From Halobaculum litoreum (GTDB lineage: Archaea > Halobacteriota > Halobacteria > Halobacteriales > Haloferacaceae), in assembly GCF_030127125.1 (NCBI RefSeq), contig NZ_CP126156.1, forward strand, positions 434,001 to 498,000: 64,000 bases of DNA, read 5' to 3'. Of the stretch, positions 45,517 to 54,900 are shown in pieces (position 1 is the first letter of the stretch; each line of letters opens with the position of its first letter). Both the position numbers and the translations under genes were made by a program. The notes beneath the pieces are model-generated. The model was not told where the DNA came from and ran no database searches. It was given only the letters and a program-made list of their open reading frames with translations.

Positions 45517-45741
45517 ATGAGCAACCGTGTCGTCGAAGGGCGGATGGTCACGCCGAAGCGGCTCGCGGAGATCGTCGAGGGCGACTCCGTGATGGACGCC
45601 GAACCGATCGAGGACGCCGACCGCGACTGCCCCGACTGTGGGGGCGACGTCATCTCGGTCGGGTACATGCCGAGCGTGACGGAGTTCGTCACCGCCTACA
45701 AGTGTCAGGAGTGTCCGTGGGGCGAGACCGACCGCGCGTAG
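45517..45741 (+). CDS. DUF5795 family zinc-ribbon-like protein
   Basis: 74 residues. MSNRVVEGRMVTPKRLAEIVEGDSVM is conserved in this haloarchaeal family. CPDCGGDVI (about 47-55) and KCQECPWG (65-72) form two CxxC knuckles of a zinc ribbon. Function unknown. The ATG at 45517 is 28 bases after a TATA-like GTTTTACC. Confidence 0.83.
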   Translation: MSNRVVEGRMVTPKRLAEIVEGDSVMDAEPIEDADRDCPDCGGDVISVGYMPSVTEFVTAYKCQECPWGETDRA

Positions 45742-45761
45742 GCGGATCCGATCGAAATCCC

Positions 45762-45770
45762 TTTAGGTAT
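45762..45770 (+). promoter_or_regulatory. Promoter of tRNA-Trp
   Basis: TTTAGGTAT, preceded by a BRE-like CGAAA, lies about 28 bases before the tRNA 5' end. This is the usual archaeal tRNA promoter distance. Confidence 0.55.
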
Positions 45771-45793
45771 CTCGCGGGAACGAACGACTGCAC

Positions 45794-45971
45794 GGGGTCG
45801 TGGCCAAGCCCGGTATGGCGACTGACTCCAGAGGCAACGCGCCCGGTGACGAACTCCAGACTGATATACCGAGCGTCCGACTGATCATCGGACGCGACGA
45901 CGACCCTCTGGAGTACCGAGGTGCCGACCGGAGATATCAGTCGATCGGGGGTTCAAATCCCTCCGACCCCA
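45794..45971 (+). tRNA. tRNA-Trp (CCA) with a 104-base intron
   Basis: The acceptor stem GGGGTCG (45794-45800) pairs with CGACCCC (45964-45970), with discriminator A at 45971. The anticodon stem ACTGA pairs with TCAGT at 45937-45941. The anticodon CCA is 45828-45830. The T arm is GGGGG TTCAAAT CCCTC. Exon 1 ends at G37 (45831); the intron is 45832-45935 at the canonical 37/38 site. In halobacteria the tRNA-Trp intron is known to contain C/D box guide motifs for 2'-O-methylation of C34 and U39. Here CTGA boxes at 45861 and 45880 are visible, and 45906-45914 is complementary to 45825-45833 around the anticodon. Confidence 0.95.
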
Positions 45972-46119
45972 TTCTCTCGTGCGTCCGTGGCCGCGAGCGA
46001 CGGGTGTCCCGTCGCGTGCGAAGCGTCCTCCCGGCCGGACGGACGACGCCTCGGAGCACCGATCTCGACGCGGCCGGAGTGCGGTCCCGGTCATGGTTCG
46101 GCCGCTCGGTGAATACACG

Positions 46120-46128
46120 TACTTATCC
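46120..46128 (+). promoter_or_regulatory. TATA box of eif1A
   Basis: TACTTATCC sits about 28 bases upstream of the ATG at 46152, suggesting a leaderless transcript. Confidence 0.5.
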
Positions 46129-46151
46129 CACTCCATCACCAACCGTCGGCC

Positions 46152-46439
46152 ATGAGCGACGACTCCCACAACCGGAAACCCCTCCGGATGCCGGACGACA
46201 ACCAGGTGTTCGCGACAGTGACCGAGATGCTCGGCGGCCGCCGCGTGACGCTGCGGTGTGCCGACGGGGTCGAGCGGATGGGCCGCATCCCCGGCCGAAT
46301 GCGCTTCCGAACGTGGGTCAAGGAGGGCGACATCGTCATCGCCGAGCCGTGGGACTGGCAAGACGAGAAGGCCGAGGTCGTCTGGCGCTACGAGTCCGAC
46401 GACGCCCAGCAGCTCCGCGAAGAAGGCCACATCCAGTAA
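46152..46439 (+). CDS. eif1A: Translation initiation factor 1A (aIF-1A)
   Basis: 95 residues. Binds the ribosomal A site during initiation. The OB fold is clear: [37 protein letters not shown], then [33 protein letters not shown] short, less basic N-terminal tail is normal for haloarchaea. Confidence 0.96.
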   Translation: MSDDSHNRKPLRMPDDNQVFATVTEMLGGRRVTLRCADGVERMGRIPGRMRFRTWVKEGDIVIAEPWDWQDEKAEVVWRYESDDAQQLREEGHIQ

Positions 46440-46615
46440 CTCCGACTCCTACTCCGCGCCCGTCTCGACCGACTCCAGCCCTCGCTTTGCGAGCGACAGG
46501 TCCGGGTGTCGACAGGGGGCTCCCCGCCGGCACGCGGCTGTCGGTGCCCGCGGCCGCCCGGACGGCTCGCTGTGACCCGACGCCGGGGTCGGCGACGACC
46601 CGCGGCCCCCGGCGT

Positions 46616-47436
46616 TCACGACCGCGGCGGCGAGGCCGCCAGCCCGGCCGCGAGCGCCGCGAGGTCCTCGGGCGTCCGGTCGAGGTCGTTGTGCCACCGT
46701 GCGGGGACGCTCGCGCGGCCGTGTCGCGCCCCCGCGACGGCCCCGGCGACCGCGCCCAGGGCGCCGGCGGCCCCGCCGCGGCTCACGGCGGCGACCGTCG
46801 CTTCCTCCACGTCCGCCGCGGGGACGCCCTCGTGGAGCGCGGTCTCCAACAGGTCGACCGCGTCGCCGTCGGTCGCCAGCGTCACCGCGCTTCGGTCGCC
46901 GACGACCGCCAGCGTCTCCCGGACGGGCACCGGCACGCCGCGCTCGACCGCGGCGGTCCGTGCGGTCGCCAGCGCGGCGTCGACCGTCGCCCCGTCGACG
47001 AGGGCGCCGACCACGACCGCGAGCGCGGCGGCCGCCCCTCGGTTCGCGCGTCGTCCGCACCCACACGCCGGGCACGCTCGACGGCGGTCGACGCCCGTCG
47101 CGCCGGCGACGCGTCGAGCAGGCCGACCGGCACGGCCGCCGCGAGCGTCGCGCCCGGCGTCGGCTCGGGGTCGTCGTCGCGGTCGGGCGACTCCGTGGGT
47201 GTCGGTCCGTCGTTCGTGACCACACGACACGTCCGGGTCGCGGCGGCGGTGAGTGCGGTGGTGCGACCGGCGCGCCGGCCGTCGGCCCCGAGGAGGTCGG
47301 TGACGCGGCCGTAGCGGTCGCGCACCGCCGCCGCGGTGTCGCCGACGACCGGGCGGCCGAGCGCGTCGCCACACGCGAGGCCGACGAGGGCGCCCGCGGC
47401 GCGGTCGCGGCGGCCGGCCGTGGAACCGTCGCTCAT
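46616..47436 (-). CDS. ADP-ribosylglycohydrolase-family protein, frameshifted, metal site degenerate
   Basis: About 273 residues. The N-terminal family start is RAAGALVGLACGDALGRPVVG. The C-terminal part reads ATVAAVSRGGAAGALGAVAGAVAGARHG and VPARWHNDL, the position where active enzymes have a GGDxDT metal motif. Those Asp residues are missing. Active DraG-like enzymes need them to bind two metal ions, so this copy is probably inactive as a hydrolase. A one-base loss in the run at 47036-47040 separates the halves; restoring it gives RTEGAAAALAVVVGAL. A separate role in binding ADP-ribose is possible. Confidence 0.68.
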
Positions 47437-47517
47437 CGTCGGAAGGGGGGCGGCGGCGGACACAAACGTATCGGCTCGCGGGCGACGGTTCGCCGGTCGG
47501 CGGGCGACGGTCTCCGG

Positions 47518-47760
47518 TCAGCCGTCGACGACGGCCGCGTCGAGGAGCCGTCTGGCCGCGTCCGGGTCCTTCTCGGAGACGATCACGAGTTCGAGCGCGT
47601 CCCACCGGTGGCCGCCGTGGCGGAGGCGTTCGACCGCGCTCACCAGCCCGTCGTCGAGGGCGGCGTGTTCGACGAACGCGTCCAAGAGGAGGTCGGCGTG
47701 GGTCGCGACCGGGTCGTCGACGTCCGCGTCGACGGACCGGTCAGTCGGGTTCAGGGTCAT
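47518..47760 (-). CDS. Hypothetical protein, 80 residues
   Basis: MTLNPTDRSVDADVDDPVATHADLLLDAF followed by FVEHAALDDGLVSAVERLRHGGHRWDALELVIVSEKDPDAARRLLDAAVVDG. It is helical and acidic with no Cys and no signal peptide. I do not recognise a family. Codon usage resembles the neighbours. It is 149 bases downstream of the GTP cyclohydrolase gene on the same strand. Confidence 0.6.
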   Translation of the reverse strand: MTLNPTDRSVDADVDDPVATHADLLLDAFVEHAALDDGLVSAVERLRHGGHRWDALELVIVSEKDPDAARRLLDAAVVDG

Positions 47761-47909
47761 GTGGGTAGGGGGGTTTTCGACGACACGGGCCGGGATGCGA
47801 CCCGCGCCTCGCCGACTCCACACCCGACACGGGTATCAGCGTGGTGGCCGGGCCGGTCGAACCGGCCGGCTCGACGAACCCTCTCGCGCTCGGGCCGTCG
47901 CGGTCGCGG

Positions 47910-48662
47910 TCAGGCGAACTCGACGAGCGTGCCGTCGTACCGGCAGTCCTCCAGCGCGTGTTTGGCGGCGTAGCCGGCCTCGTGGGGGGTTTCGCCGGTG
48001 CCCACGCCGACCTTGAGTTGGACGTCGACGTCGTCGACGACGTGGTCGATGGCGCCCATGTACTCGTCGTGGCCGAGCGACGGACACGCCGCGATGACGT
48101 TGTCGCCGCCGACGAAGAACGAGAGCGCGCCGTGCTCCTCGCGCATGTACTTCATCAGGCTCGCGTAGCCGTGTTCGATGTTGATGAACGAGTCGAACTC
48201 GTTCATGCGGTCGGTGTACTTGCCGGTCGCGTCGTTCACGTCGAAGTGGGCGATGTGGACGTCGTCGTCGGTCGAGTCGGTGAGAAACTCGCCCGCGAAC
48301 GCCTCGCTGCGGTCCGACGACTGGGCCGACCCCGCGGCCTGGACCCGCTGGGTCGCGGACTCGAGCGCCTCGATCGGCACCTCGTCGACGCCGACGCCGA
48401 GGCTGACGGTGACGGGGAAGCGGTTCCCGACCGACTCCTGGAGGACCTCGTGGTCGCGCCGGTCGAGGCCGTTCGTCACGGCCACCATGTTGTCGAAGCG
48501 GGTGAAGAAGACGTAGCCGCCCCGGTTGCCGATGTACTGTGCCAGATCCGCGAACAGGCGCGACTGGAGCGTCTGGAGGTCCATCTCCCGACGAGGCTCC
48601 GGCGTCACGGTCCACGGGCCGTAGTTGTCGATCTGCACCAGGGTCAACTGCGCGGCGGTCAC
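47910..48662 (-). CDS. gch3: GTP cyclohydrolase III (archaeal, IIa)
   Basis: Converts GTP to 2-amino-5-formylamino-6-ribosylamino-4(3H)-pyrimidinone 5'-phosphate, the first archaeal riboflavin/F420 step. 250 residues from a GTG (MTAAQLTLVQIDNYGPWTVTP). QIDNYGPWTVTPEPRREMDLQTLQ and GGYVFFTRFDNMVAVTNGL match the two repeated GGDEF-like domains. A second half has GHDEYMGAIDHVVDDVDVQLKVGVGTG. An upstream ATG ending at 48692 would add ten residues not seen in family members. It is the first pathway gene to the reductase at 24.4 kb, but far from it. Confidence 0.92.
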   Translation of the reverse strand: MTAAQLTLVQIDNYGPWTVTPEPRREMDLQTLQSRLFADLAQYIGNRGGYVFFTRFDNMVAVTNGLDRRDHEVLQESVGNRFPVTVSLGVGVDEVPIEALESATQRVQAAGSAQSSDRSEAFAGEFLTDSTDDDVHIAHFDVNDATGKYTDRMNEFDSFINIEHGYASLMKYMREEHGALSFFVGGDNVIAACPSLGHDEYMGAIDHVVDDVDVQLKVGVGTGETPHEAGYAAKHALEDCRYDGTLVEFA

Positions 48663-48823
48663 TGTACTCCGATCCCGGAGCCCACGACACATACACGTTA
48701 CCGTTCACGATTCCGTGATACCAGATCGCTTCGCCGGAACCGCGGCGGTCTTGTCCGTCCGTCGGGCCGGGCGGCGCGACCGCCGGGCGACGGCTTCAAC
48801 AGCGGCCCGCCCGTAGCGAGCCC

Positions 48824-49618
48824 GTGATTCGCGGCGTCGTACTCGACGTGGACGGGACGGTGGTCAGGGGACGCGACCCGCTCCCCGGCGCGCCCGCGGC
48901 CCTGTCGCGCCTCCGGGCGTGGGGGCTGTCGATCTGTTTCTGCTCGAACAACCCGACGAAGGGGCCGCCGGCGTACGTCGAGCGGCTCGCGGCCGCCGGC
49001 ATCGACGCCGCCGAGTCGGAGGTGGTCACCGCGGCCGACAGCACGGTGGCGTACCTCCGGGAGCACCACGCCGACGACGCGCTGTACGTCCTCGGGGAGG
49101 ACGGGCTGATCGAGCAGTTGGAGGCGGCCGGCCTCGCCGTCGCGACCGACCACGCCGACGCGACGGCCGGCGTCGTCTCCATCGACCGCTCGTTCGACTA
49201 CGACGACCTCGCGACGGCGCTGTGGGCGCTCGGCGACGGCACGCCGTACGTCGGCACCGACCCCGACCGCGTCATCCCCGCCCCGGAGGCGTTCGTCCCC
49301 GGCTCCGGCGCCGTGATCAACGCCGTCAGCGGCGTCCTCGACCACGAGCCGGACGCCGTGCTCGGCAAGCCGTCGGCGACGGCGCGCGACCTCGTGCTCG
49401 ACAGCCTCGGCGTCCCCGCCGAGGAGTGTCTCGTCGTCGGCGACCGCCTCGACACGGACGTCGCGCTCGGGGCCGAGGCGGGGATGACGACGGCGCTCGT
49501 CCTCACGGGGGTCGCCGACCGCGACGACGTCGCCGCGTCGCCGTACGACCCCGACTACGTCCTCGCGGACCTCTCGGAGCTCGACGACGTGCTCGCCGCC
49601 GAACGGCGAGCGGAGTGA
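48824..49618 (+). CDS. HAD-superfamily IIA phosphatase (NagD/4-nitrophenylphosphatase-like)
   Basis: 264 residues. GTG start (MIRGVVLDVDGTVVRG). Motif I is LDVDGTVVRG with both Asp, motif II is CFCSNNPTKG, motif III is LGKPSATARD, motif IV is VGDRLDTDVALGAEAG. The C2-cap between 100 and 190 is of the IIA type. It dephosphorylates small phosphate esters such as phosphoglycolate or sugar phosphates; the substrate is unknown. Confidence 0.88.
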   Translation: MIRGVVLDVDGTVVRGRDPLPGAPAALSRLRAWGLSICFCSNNPTKGPPAYVERLAAAGIDAAESEVVTAADSTVAYLREHHADDALYVLGEDGLIEQLEAAGLAVATDHADATAGVVSIDRSFDYDDLATALWALGDGTPYVGTDPDRVIPAPEAFVPGSGAVINAVSGVLDHEPDAVLGKPSATARDLVLDSLGVPAEECLVVGDRLDTDVALGAEAGMTTALVLTGVADRDDVAASPYDPDYVLADLSELDDVLAAERRAE

Positions 49619-49780
49619 CCGGAGCGACCTGAGCGACCGGTGCGGTCGACCGCGCCGTCGGCCCCGCCCGCCGTCCGGGTGGCCGCCGGAAGCGACCGTC
49701 CGATCGGGATATAGCCGCCTCGCGTGCGGAACCGTTCTCCGGCCGCGAGTGAACGGCCGAACGCGGAACCAAGTGTGATA

Positions 49781-49825
49781 TTGTCTGACAAAGACTTATA
49801 CCACGGGATGTGGTATTGTGTACCA
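49781..49825 (+). promoter_or_regulatory. Promoter with overlapping inverted repeats before a 50-residue ORF
   Basis: TTATA at 49796-49800 is about 27 bases before the ATG at 49825, a leaderless arrangement. ATACCAC (49798-49804) and GTGGTAT (49810-49816) form a perfect dyad across the TATA box. TGGTA (49811-49815) and TACCA (49821-49825) form a second one across the start site. They share the middle half-site, with half-sites about 11 bases apart. An 11-base palindrome TTGTC-T-GACAA lies at 49781-49791. Confidence 0.6.
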
Positions 49826-49977
49826 TGGAAGAGCGCGACTCACCGTACGTCTTCCGCGACGAGCCGGACGACCCCGTCGGGGGTACGAACGACCACACCG
49901 ACGAGGACGTGGTCATCATCGACGGCCGCGCCATGACGTACCGAACGTACCGGGGCGACGGCGACCCCGCCCGCTGA
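49825..49977 (+). CDS. Small acidic protein, 50 residues, unknown function
   Basis: Reads MEERDSPYVFRDEPDDPVGG, then TNDHTDEDVVIIDGRAMTYRTYRGDGDPAR. A short beta segment VVIIDGRAMTYRTY is preceded by an acidic N-terminus. It starts at the predicted transcript start of a strongly palindromic promoter, so a regulated gene is likely. I do not recognise a family. The OsmC gene converges with it, 83 bases away. Confidence 0.6.
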   Translation: MEERDSPYVFRDEPDDPVGGTNDHTDEDVVIIDGRAMTYRTYRGDGDPAR

Positions 49978-50060
49978 GCGCGCCGGCCGCCGCGGCGGCG
50001 GCTCGCGAACCGTCCGTGTCGTCGAAAGAACCGCGAGCGACCGCGACGCGTCGCGCCGCC

Positions 50061-50459
50061 TCAGAACGCGTCGCCGTGCGTCGTGACGTCGGCGTGGAGC
50101 CCCTCGCGCAGCGCCGAGTGGACGTGACAGATGCCCTCGGCACGCTCGACGATCTCCGCGAGCGTCTCGTCGTCGAGGTCGGCCTCGACGTAGATGTCGA
50201 AGCTGATGGACGTCAGGTCGTCGTCGTCGTCCAGCGACGCGGCGGCGTCGATCTGGACCTTCCCGAGGTCGTCGTGACCCCGCTGGCGGCCGCCGACGCG
50301 GAACGCGGGCAGGAAACAGGAGGCGTAGTCCGCCACCAACACCGAGTTGGGATCGGGACCGTCCTCGCCCAGCGCGTCGATCGTCAGCTCGAAGTCGCCG
50401 ACCTGACTCGTGCTCGTGAACCCTTCCTCGCTGACCGTGGAGGTCTCGATGTCGGACAT
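50061..50459 (-). CDS. OsmC/Ohr-family peroxiredoxin-like protein
   Basis: 132 residues. OsmC proteins reduce organic hydroperoxides with two Cys. The first is in VLVADYASCFLPAFRVGG (about 45-48) and the second in AEGICHVHSAL (about 110-114), both present. The length is standard. A minus-strand GGTTTACG at 50488-50495 is about 30 bases before the ATG, so it may have its own leaderless promoter. Cytosolic oxidative-stress defence is the likely role. Confidence 0.87.
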   Translation of the reverse strand: MSDIETSTVSEEGFTSTSQVGDFELTIDALGEDGPDPNSVLVADYASCFLPAFRVGGRQRGHDDLGKVQIDAAASLDDDDDLTSISFDIYVEADLDDETLAEIVERAEGICHVHSALREGLHADVTTHGDAF

Positions 50460-50525
50460 GTGCGTCCGGTGAGTGGGGTGCTCGACGCGTAAACCTTGTT
50501 ACTGCGGCGACGCGGCGACGGCGCC

Positions 50526-51263
50526 TCAGTAGGCGTCGCCGCCGATCGTGAACGTCTCGTCGCCCTCCAGCACCACGACCTCCGCGTCGTTGCCGGTGCC
50601 GTCGACCTCGCGGACGAAGTCGTCCACGTCGATCTCGATCGGAGGGAACGTGTCGTAGTGCATCGGGAACGCGTAGTCGGGGTCACACCAGTCGACGGCG
50701 ACGGCCGCCTGCCACGGGCCCATGGTGAAGTGGTCGCCGCACGGCACCGCGACCGCGTCCGGCTCGAGGAAGGGACCGATCACGTCCTTCATCTCCGACA
50801 TCAGCGCCGTGTCGCCGGCGTGGTAGAACGTCGTGTTCTCGGCGTCGGTCGTCTGTGTGGGCTTCTGCGTGGAGATCACGAACCCGGCCGGCATCCCGAC
50901 CTCGTGTTCGTACCCGGTGTTCAGCCCGGAGGTGTGGTCCGCGCGGACCATCGTGACGAACGCGTCGTCGCACTCGACGGTGCCGCCCAGGTTCATGCCG
51001 ATCGGGTCCTCGAACCCGTGCTCCTCGCCCAGATACGCCGTGATCTCGGGCGTCGCGACGAGCGTCGCGTCCGAGAACTCGCCGGCGTGGGCGACGTGGT
51101 CCGCGTGACCGTGGGTGATCAGGACGTAGTCCGGGTCGGTCACGTCCGACGGCTCCAGCGACGTGTGGGGGTTGTCGAAGAACGGATCGATCAGCAGGCG
51201 CGTGTCGCCGATCTCGACGGCCCACGTGGAGTGGCCGTGCCAGGTGAGGTCCATTGCGGACAT
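50526..51263 (-). CDS. Metallo-beta-lactamase-fold metal-dependent hydrolase (UPF0173)
   Basis: 245 residues. The metal motif is [16 protein letters not shown] (HxHxDH), with His and Asp in [22 protein letters not shown] and PMHYDTFPP. The N-terminal [24 protein letters not shown] is typical of UPF0173. The substrate is unknown; relatives are annotated as L-ascorbate lactonase-like. Promoter GTTTTATG (minus, 51290-51297) points to the ATG ending at 51263. Confidence 0.88.
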   Translation of the reverse strand: MSAMDLTWHGHSTWAVEIGDTRLLIDPFFDNPHTSLEPSDVTDPDYVLITHGHADHVAHAGEFSDATLVATPEITAYLGEEHGFEDPIGMNLGGTVECDDAFVTMVRADHTSGLNTGYEHEVGMPAGFVISTQKPTQTTDAENTTFYHAGDTALMSEMKDVIGPFLEPDAVAVPCGDHFTMGPWQAAVAVDWCDPDYAFPMHYDTFPPIEIDVDDFVREVDGTGNDAEVVVLEGDETFTIGGDAY

Positions 51264-51367
51264 ACGCCCTACCGTTCGCCCGAGTTACACATAAAACCGG
51301 TCGCCGACGGAGAGAACGGCCGCCCGCGGTGTGTTCGTCGCGCGCGACGCCGTCGCCGCGGTCGCGG

Positions 51368-51838
51368 TCAGTCGGCCGCCTGTGCGCCCGCCCGGGCCGC
51401 CCGCGCGCCCCCGAGGTAGCCGACGTAGTCGTCGAGGTCGAGCGCGAACCCCCGTTCGCGCGCCTCCTCGGCGTCGATCCACGAGAACGAGAACTCGCTC
51501 CCGTGCTCGGCGCCGCCGTCGCGGACGACGTGGACCCACTCGTCGCGCGGCTCGTGGACCCGCGCGTGGTAGAAGTGCCGCACGTACGCCTTCGGCGGCG
51601 ACTCCCGCCGGGTCCACACGTCGGTCGCGACCTTCTCGACGCTCGACAGCGTCGCCAGTCCGCTCTCCTCGCGGACCTCACGGAACACCGCCGACCGGGG
51701 TCGTTCGCCGGGTTCGATGGTCCCCTTCGGGATCTGGAGCCCCTCGTGGCCGGGCCCCTCGAACACCAGCAGTTCCGAGCCGCCGCGCGTGATGTACGCG
51801 CACGCCTTCCCGACGTACGTCGTCTCCGGCTCGTGCAT
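51368..51838 (-). CDS. Nudix hydrolase
   Basis: 156 residues. The Nudix box GTIEPGERPRSAVFREVREE plus SGL is complete. The N-terminal MHEPETTYVGKACAYITRG fits the fold. It differs from the Ap4A-like Nudix at 23.4 kb in its SSVEKVATDVWT and acidic tail. Substrate unknown. A minus CCTTTAACA at 51862-51870 is 28 bases before the ATG ending at 51838. Confidence 0.86.
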   Translation of the reverse strand: MHEPETTYVGKACAYITRGGSELLVFEGPGHEGLQIPKGTIEPGERPRSAVFREVREESGLATLSSVEKVATDVWTRRESPPKAYVRHFYHARVHEPRDEWVHVVRDGGAEHGSEFSFSWIDAEEARERGFALDLDDYVGYLGGARAARAGAQAAD

Positions 51839-51929
51839 ACGCGTCCGAAGCCGATTGTGGATGTTAAAGGCACCCCTGATGTTGTTTGGACACGTACCCA
51901 ACCGAACTAGGAAATACTAGGTGTATCGT

Positions 51930-51949
51930 GCGGCCGCCCGGGCGGCCGC
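51930..51949. terminator. Perfect 20-base palindrome after the glucoamylase gene
   Basis: 51930-51949 reads the same on both strands with no spacer (GCGGCCGCCC then its complement). It lies 11 bases after the glucoamylase stop codon and could form a strong terminator hairpin for that mRNA. It is followed on the minus strand by an AT-rich CTAG-bounded segment. Confidence 0.45.
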
Positions 51950-51960
51950 CGGTCGATCCC

Positions 51961-54900
51961 TCAGACCGTGAACCGGGTGACGGTGGTGGCGGCGCGCTCC
52001 AGGTCGGAGCCGTTGGCGGCGGCGACGGTGATGTCGTTCTCGCCGTAGCCGATGTCGAGGGTCGCCTCGAACTCCCCGTCTGTCGGGGTGAGGATCGCCG
52101 AGTCGACCGGCGTCGTCACGGCGACGCGCTCGCCGGTCGTCTCGCCGGAGACGACGACGGTGTTCCCCTGGAAGTTCGTGTCGACGCGCAGCGCCGGCTT
52201 CTCGTCGCTGTCGTGGAGGCGCCGTTCGAGGAAGCGCTCGCGGACGAACGTCGGCGTCTCCACGGGTTCGCCGGCGTCGATGCCGTGCGCGAGGCGGACG
52301 TACTGGGCCATCGACCACGCCAGCGGCGTCGCGCTCCCGGTGCCCTCGCCGTACTCCCAGTCGTACTCGGTGCGGTAGTCGCGGTCCCACACCTGCTCGG
52401 GGATCATCCGCCCGGAGTTGGCGAACCGCTGCATCGTCCGCAACAGCGCCGCCGGCTCCAAGTCCTCCCCGCGACCGGTCCCCTCGGCGTCGGCCAGCAG
52501 TTCGTACTCCCCGCGCTCGCCGGTCAGGAGGGGCCACAGCCGCCCCTTCCCGTGGTTCTCGACGGACCACGGCGCGCCGACGTCACCCTCGTCGCGCTCG
52601 CCGTAGCCGTCGCCGTTGTAGCGGTAGAACGCCGCGCCCGCGGGCAGGTCGACGCGGATGGTGTCGTCGACCTCCCGCACGGAGTTGCGGACCGTCTCGT
52701 CGTCCCACGGCTTGATCCCGAGCCGGACCAAGTCGAGGAACCCGGCGTCGATGATGTCCCGCTCGTCGAGGCGGGGCCCGTTGTTCGCGAGTGTGCGCAG
52801 GTGTCCCGCGTCGGGGTCGCCGTCCCGGGTGACCCGCACGTAGTACGGCGTGTGGGTGTGGCGGTCGGTGCCGGTCGTCGTCGCGGTCCACGTCTCCACC
52901 TCGTCGGCCCACCGGTCCGCGAGCGCGAGCCACACGAGCGCGTCGGCGTCGTGGCCGCTCTCGACGGCGAGCTTCCCGGCGCACGCGAGCCCGGCGATCT
53001 CGGCGGCGATGGAGGACGGCGAGTAGCCGGACTCCTCCTCCCAGCGCTCCTGGGCGCTGAACGGGCCGTTGCGGGCGACGTAGTCGGCCGAGCGACGGAC
53101 GTTCTCGTACCCGTACAGGGTGTCCTCGAACTCCACCCCGTTCTCCCAGAGGTGGTACGCCATCACCGCGGGGAACGAGATGTTGTCCATCTGCTCGCCG
53201 CCCCAGCGGGTGATCCCGTTGAGGTAGGTGTTCTGCGGGATGAACCCGTCCTCGTCCTGCTGGTACTCGTAGATGTACTCCAGCTGGTCGATGGCCGTCT
53301 CGATGTCGCCGGTCAACTCGGCGGCCGTGAACACCTGGTAGAGGTCGCGCGCCCACACGAAGTTGTAGCCGTACCCCTTCTGCTCGTCGGCGTGGACGGC
53401 CTCGCCCCACGGCACCGACGGGGAGGCGACGGAGGCGCCGCGGTACGTCTTGTCCTCGACGGCGCGCAGCGTCATCAGCGCCGCCCGGTACTGGTCGGCG
53501 AGCTCCGCGTCGCCGGAGACGGAGTCCGGCAGCGGCTTCTCCGCGAGGAACTCCTGCCACGTGTAGCGGTACGCCTCGCGGACGGTCTCGTAGCCGTGGG
53601 CGAGCGCCCCGACGGCCTCGCCGAGCGCCGCCGACGCGTCCGCCTGTCGGGCGAACCCGAGCGCGAGCGTCTCGGTCGTCCGCCGTCCGGACCCGACCCG
53701 GCCGACGAGCACGACGTTGTCGTCGTCCACCGACGAGCGCGTCGTCGGCACCGCGCCCTCCGTGAACAGCGTCGAGAGGTCGTCGCTGCCGGCGGCCGCG
53801 ACGGTCGCCCAGTCGAACCGGTCGCTCGTCGCCATCGCCACGGCGACCGAGTAGGCGTTGCCGTCCTCGTCGACGAGCATCGCGTCGCCCGACTCGCCCG
53901 TGTACGCCTCGGCGTCGCGCGCGACCAGGTGGTGGCTCCCCGGCTGACCCAGGCGGAGCCCCCGGTCGCGGTTCCCCGTGTTCGTGAGCGCGGTGTCGGC
54001 GACGGCGAACACGTCGTACTCGGTGCGGTCGTCCGACCGGAAGTCGATGTCCGCCACCAGCGCGTCGTGGTTCGGGTCGACGGCGTACTCGACGCGTAGC
54101 GTCCACTCGTGACCCCGGCCGTCGCCCGTCTCGGTGATCTCGTGGGCGAACAACAGCGCGTCGTCGGCCGTCGGGACCACCCGCCGCTCGACGGTGTCGT
54201 CGTCCGAGCGGCGCCCCTCGACGTGGGTGCGGACGGTGTAGTCGCCGTCGCTCGCCGAGACGATGAAGTCCAGCGTCCGCAGGTTCATGAGGTCGACCCG
54301 CGGGAAGCGCACCTCCGTGAGCGCCCCCTCCGTCATCGTGAACCACACCCGGGAGGCGTCCCTGGCGTCGTGGTCGGCGACGGTGGCGACGCCGAACTTC
54401 TCGCCGGTCGTCCAGCGCGGCCGGTCGCTCGGGGCCGTCGGCGGCGCCGCCGCGCTCGGCAGCGCGTCGTCTCGGCCAGCGTGGCCGTCACCCGCAGGCG
54501 GAACCCGTGGGCGTACCCCAGCGGCGTCGCGCTGTCGGGCGTGCCGTCGTCGTACCACTGCTCGGGGAGGTAGCCCGTCGGCGTCGTCAGCGGGCCGTCG
54601 TCCTCCAGCAGCGCGTACAGTTCGGCCGCGCGGTCGAACATCCACTCGGCGGTCTGCTCGCGGCCGCGCTCGGCCAGCAGCGCGCCCAGCCCCGCGGCCC
54701 CGGCGGCGCCCATCCCGGTCGCGAGCGTCCAGACCTTCTCGCCGTCCTGGCCCTCCGTGCGCCAGTTGTCGCCCTCGTAGCGGATCAGCCCCGCGACGCT
54801 CGACTCGTCGGCCTCGCGGTACAGCCCGTCGAGCGCCGCCCGGAGGTGGTCGGCGACCCGGTCGACGTCCGCCTCGGTGACGTGCAGGCCGTCGACCGCG

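Noticed and set aside
46449..46620. Minus-strand tail reading CRHPDLSLAKRGLESVETGAE before aIF-1A
   Set aside because: It looks like a protein end, but no start or partner could be found; it is only noted as a possible remnant.
51886..54099. 737-codon plus-strand ORF opposite the glucoamylase
   Set aside because: It is an antisense shadow. Composition is Val/Arg/Gly-rich and the minus strand has GH15 signatures.
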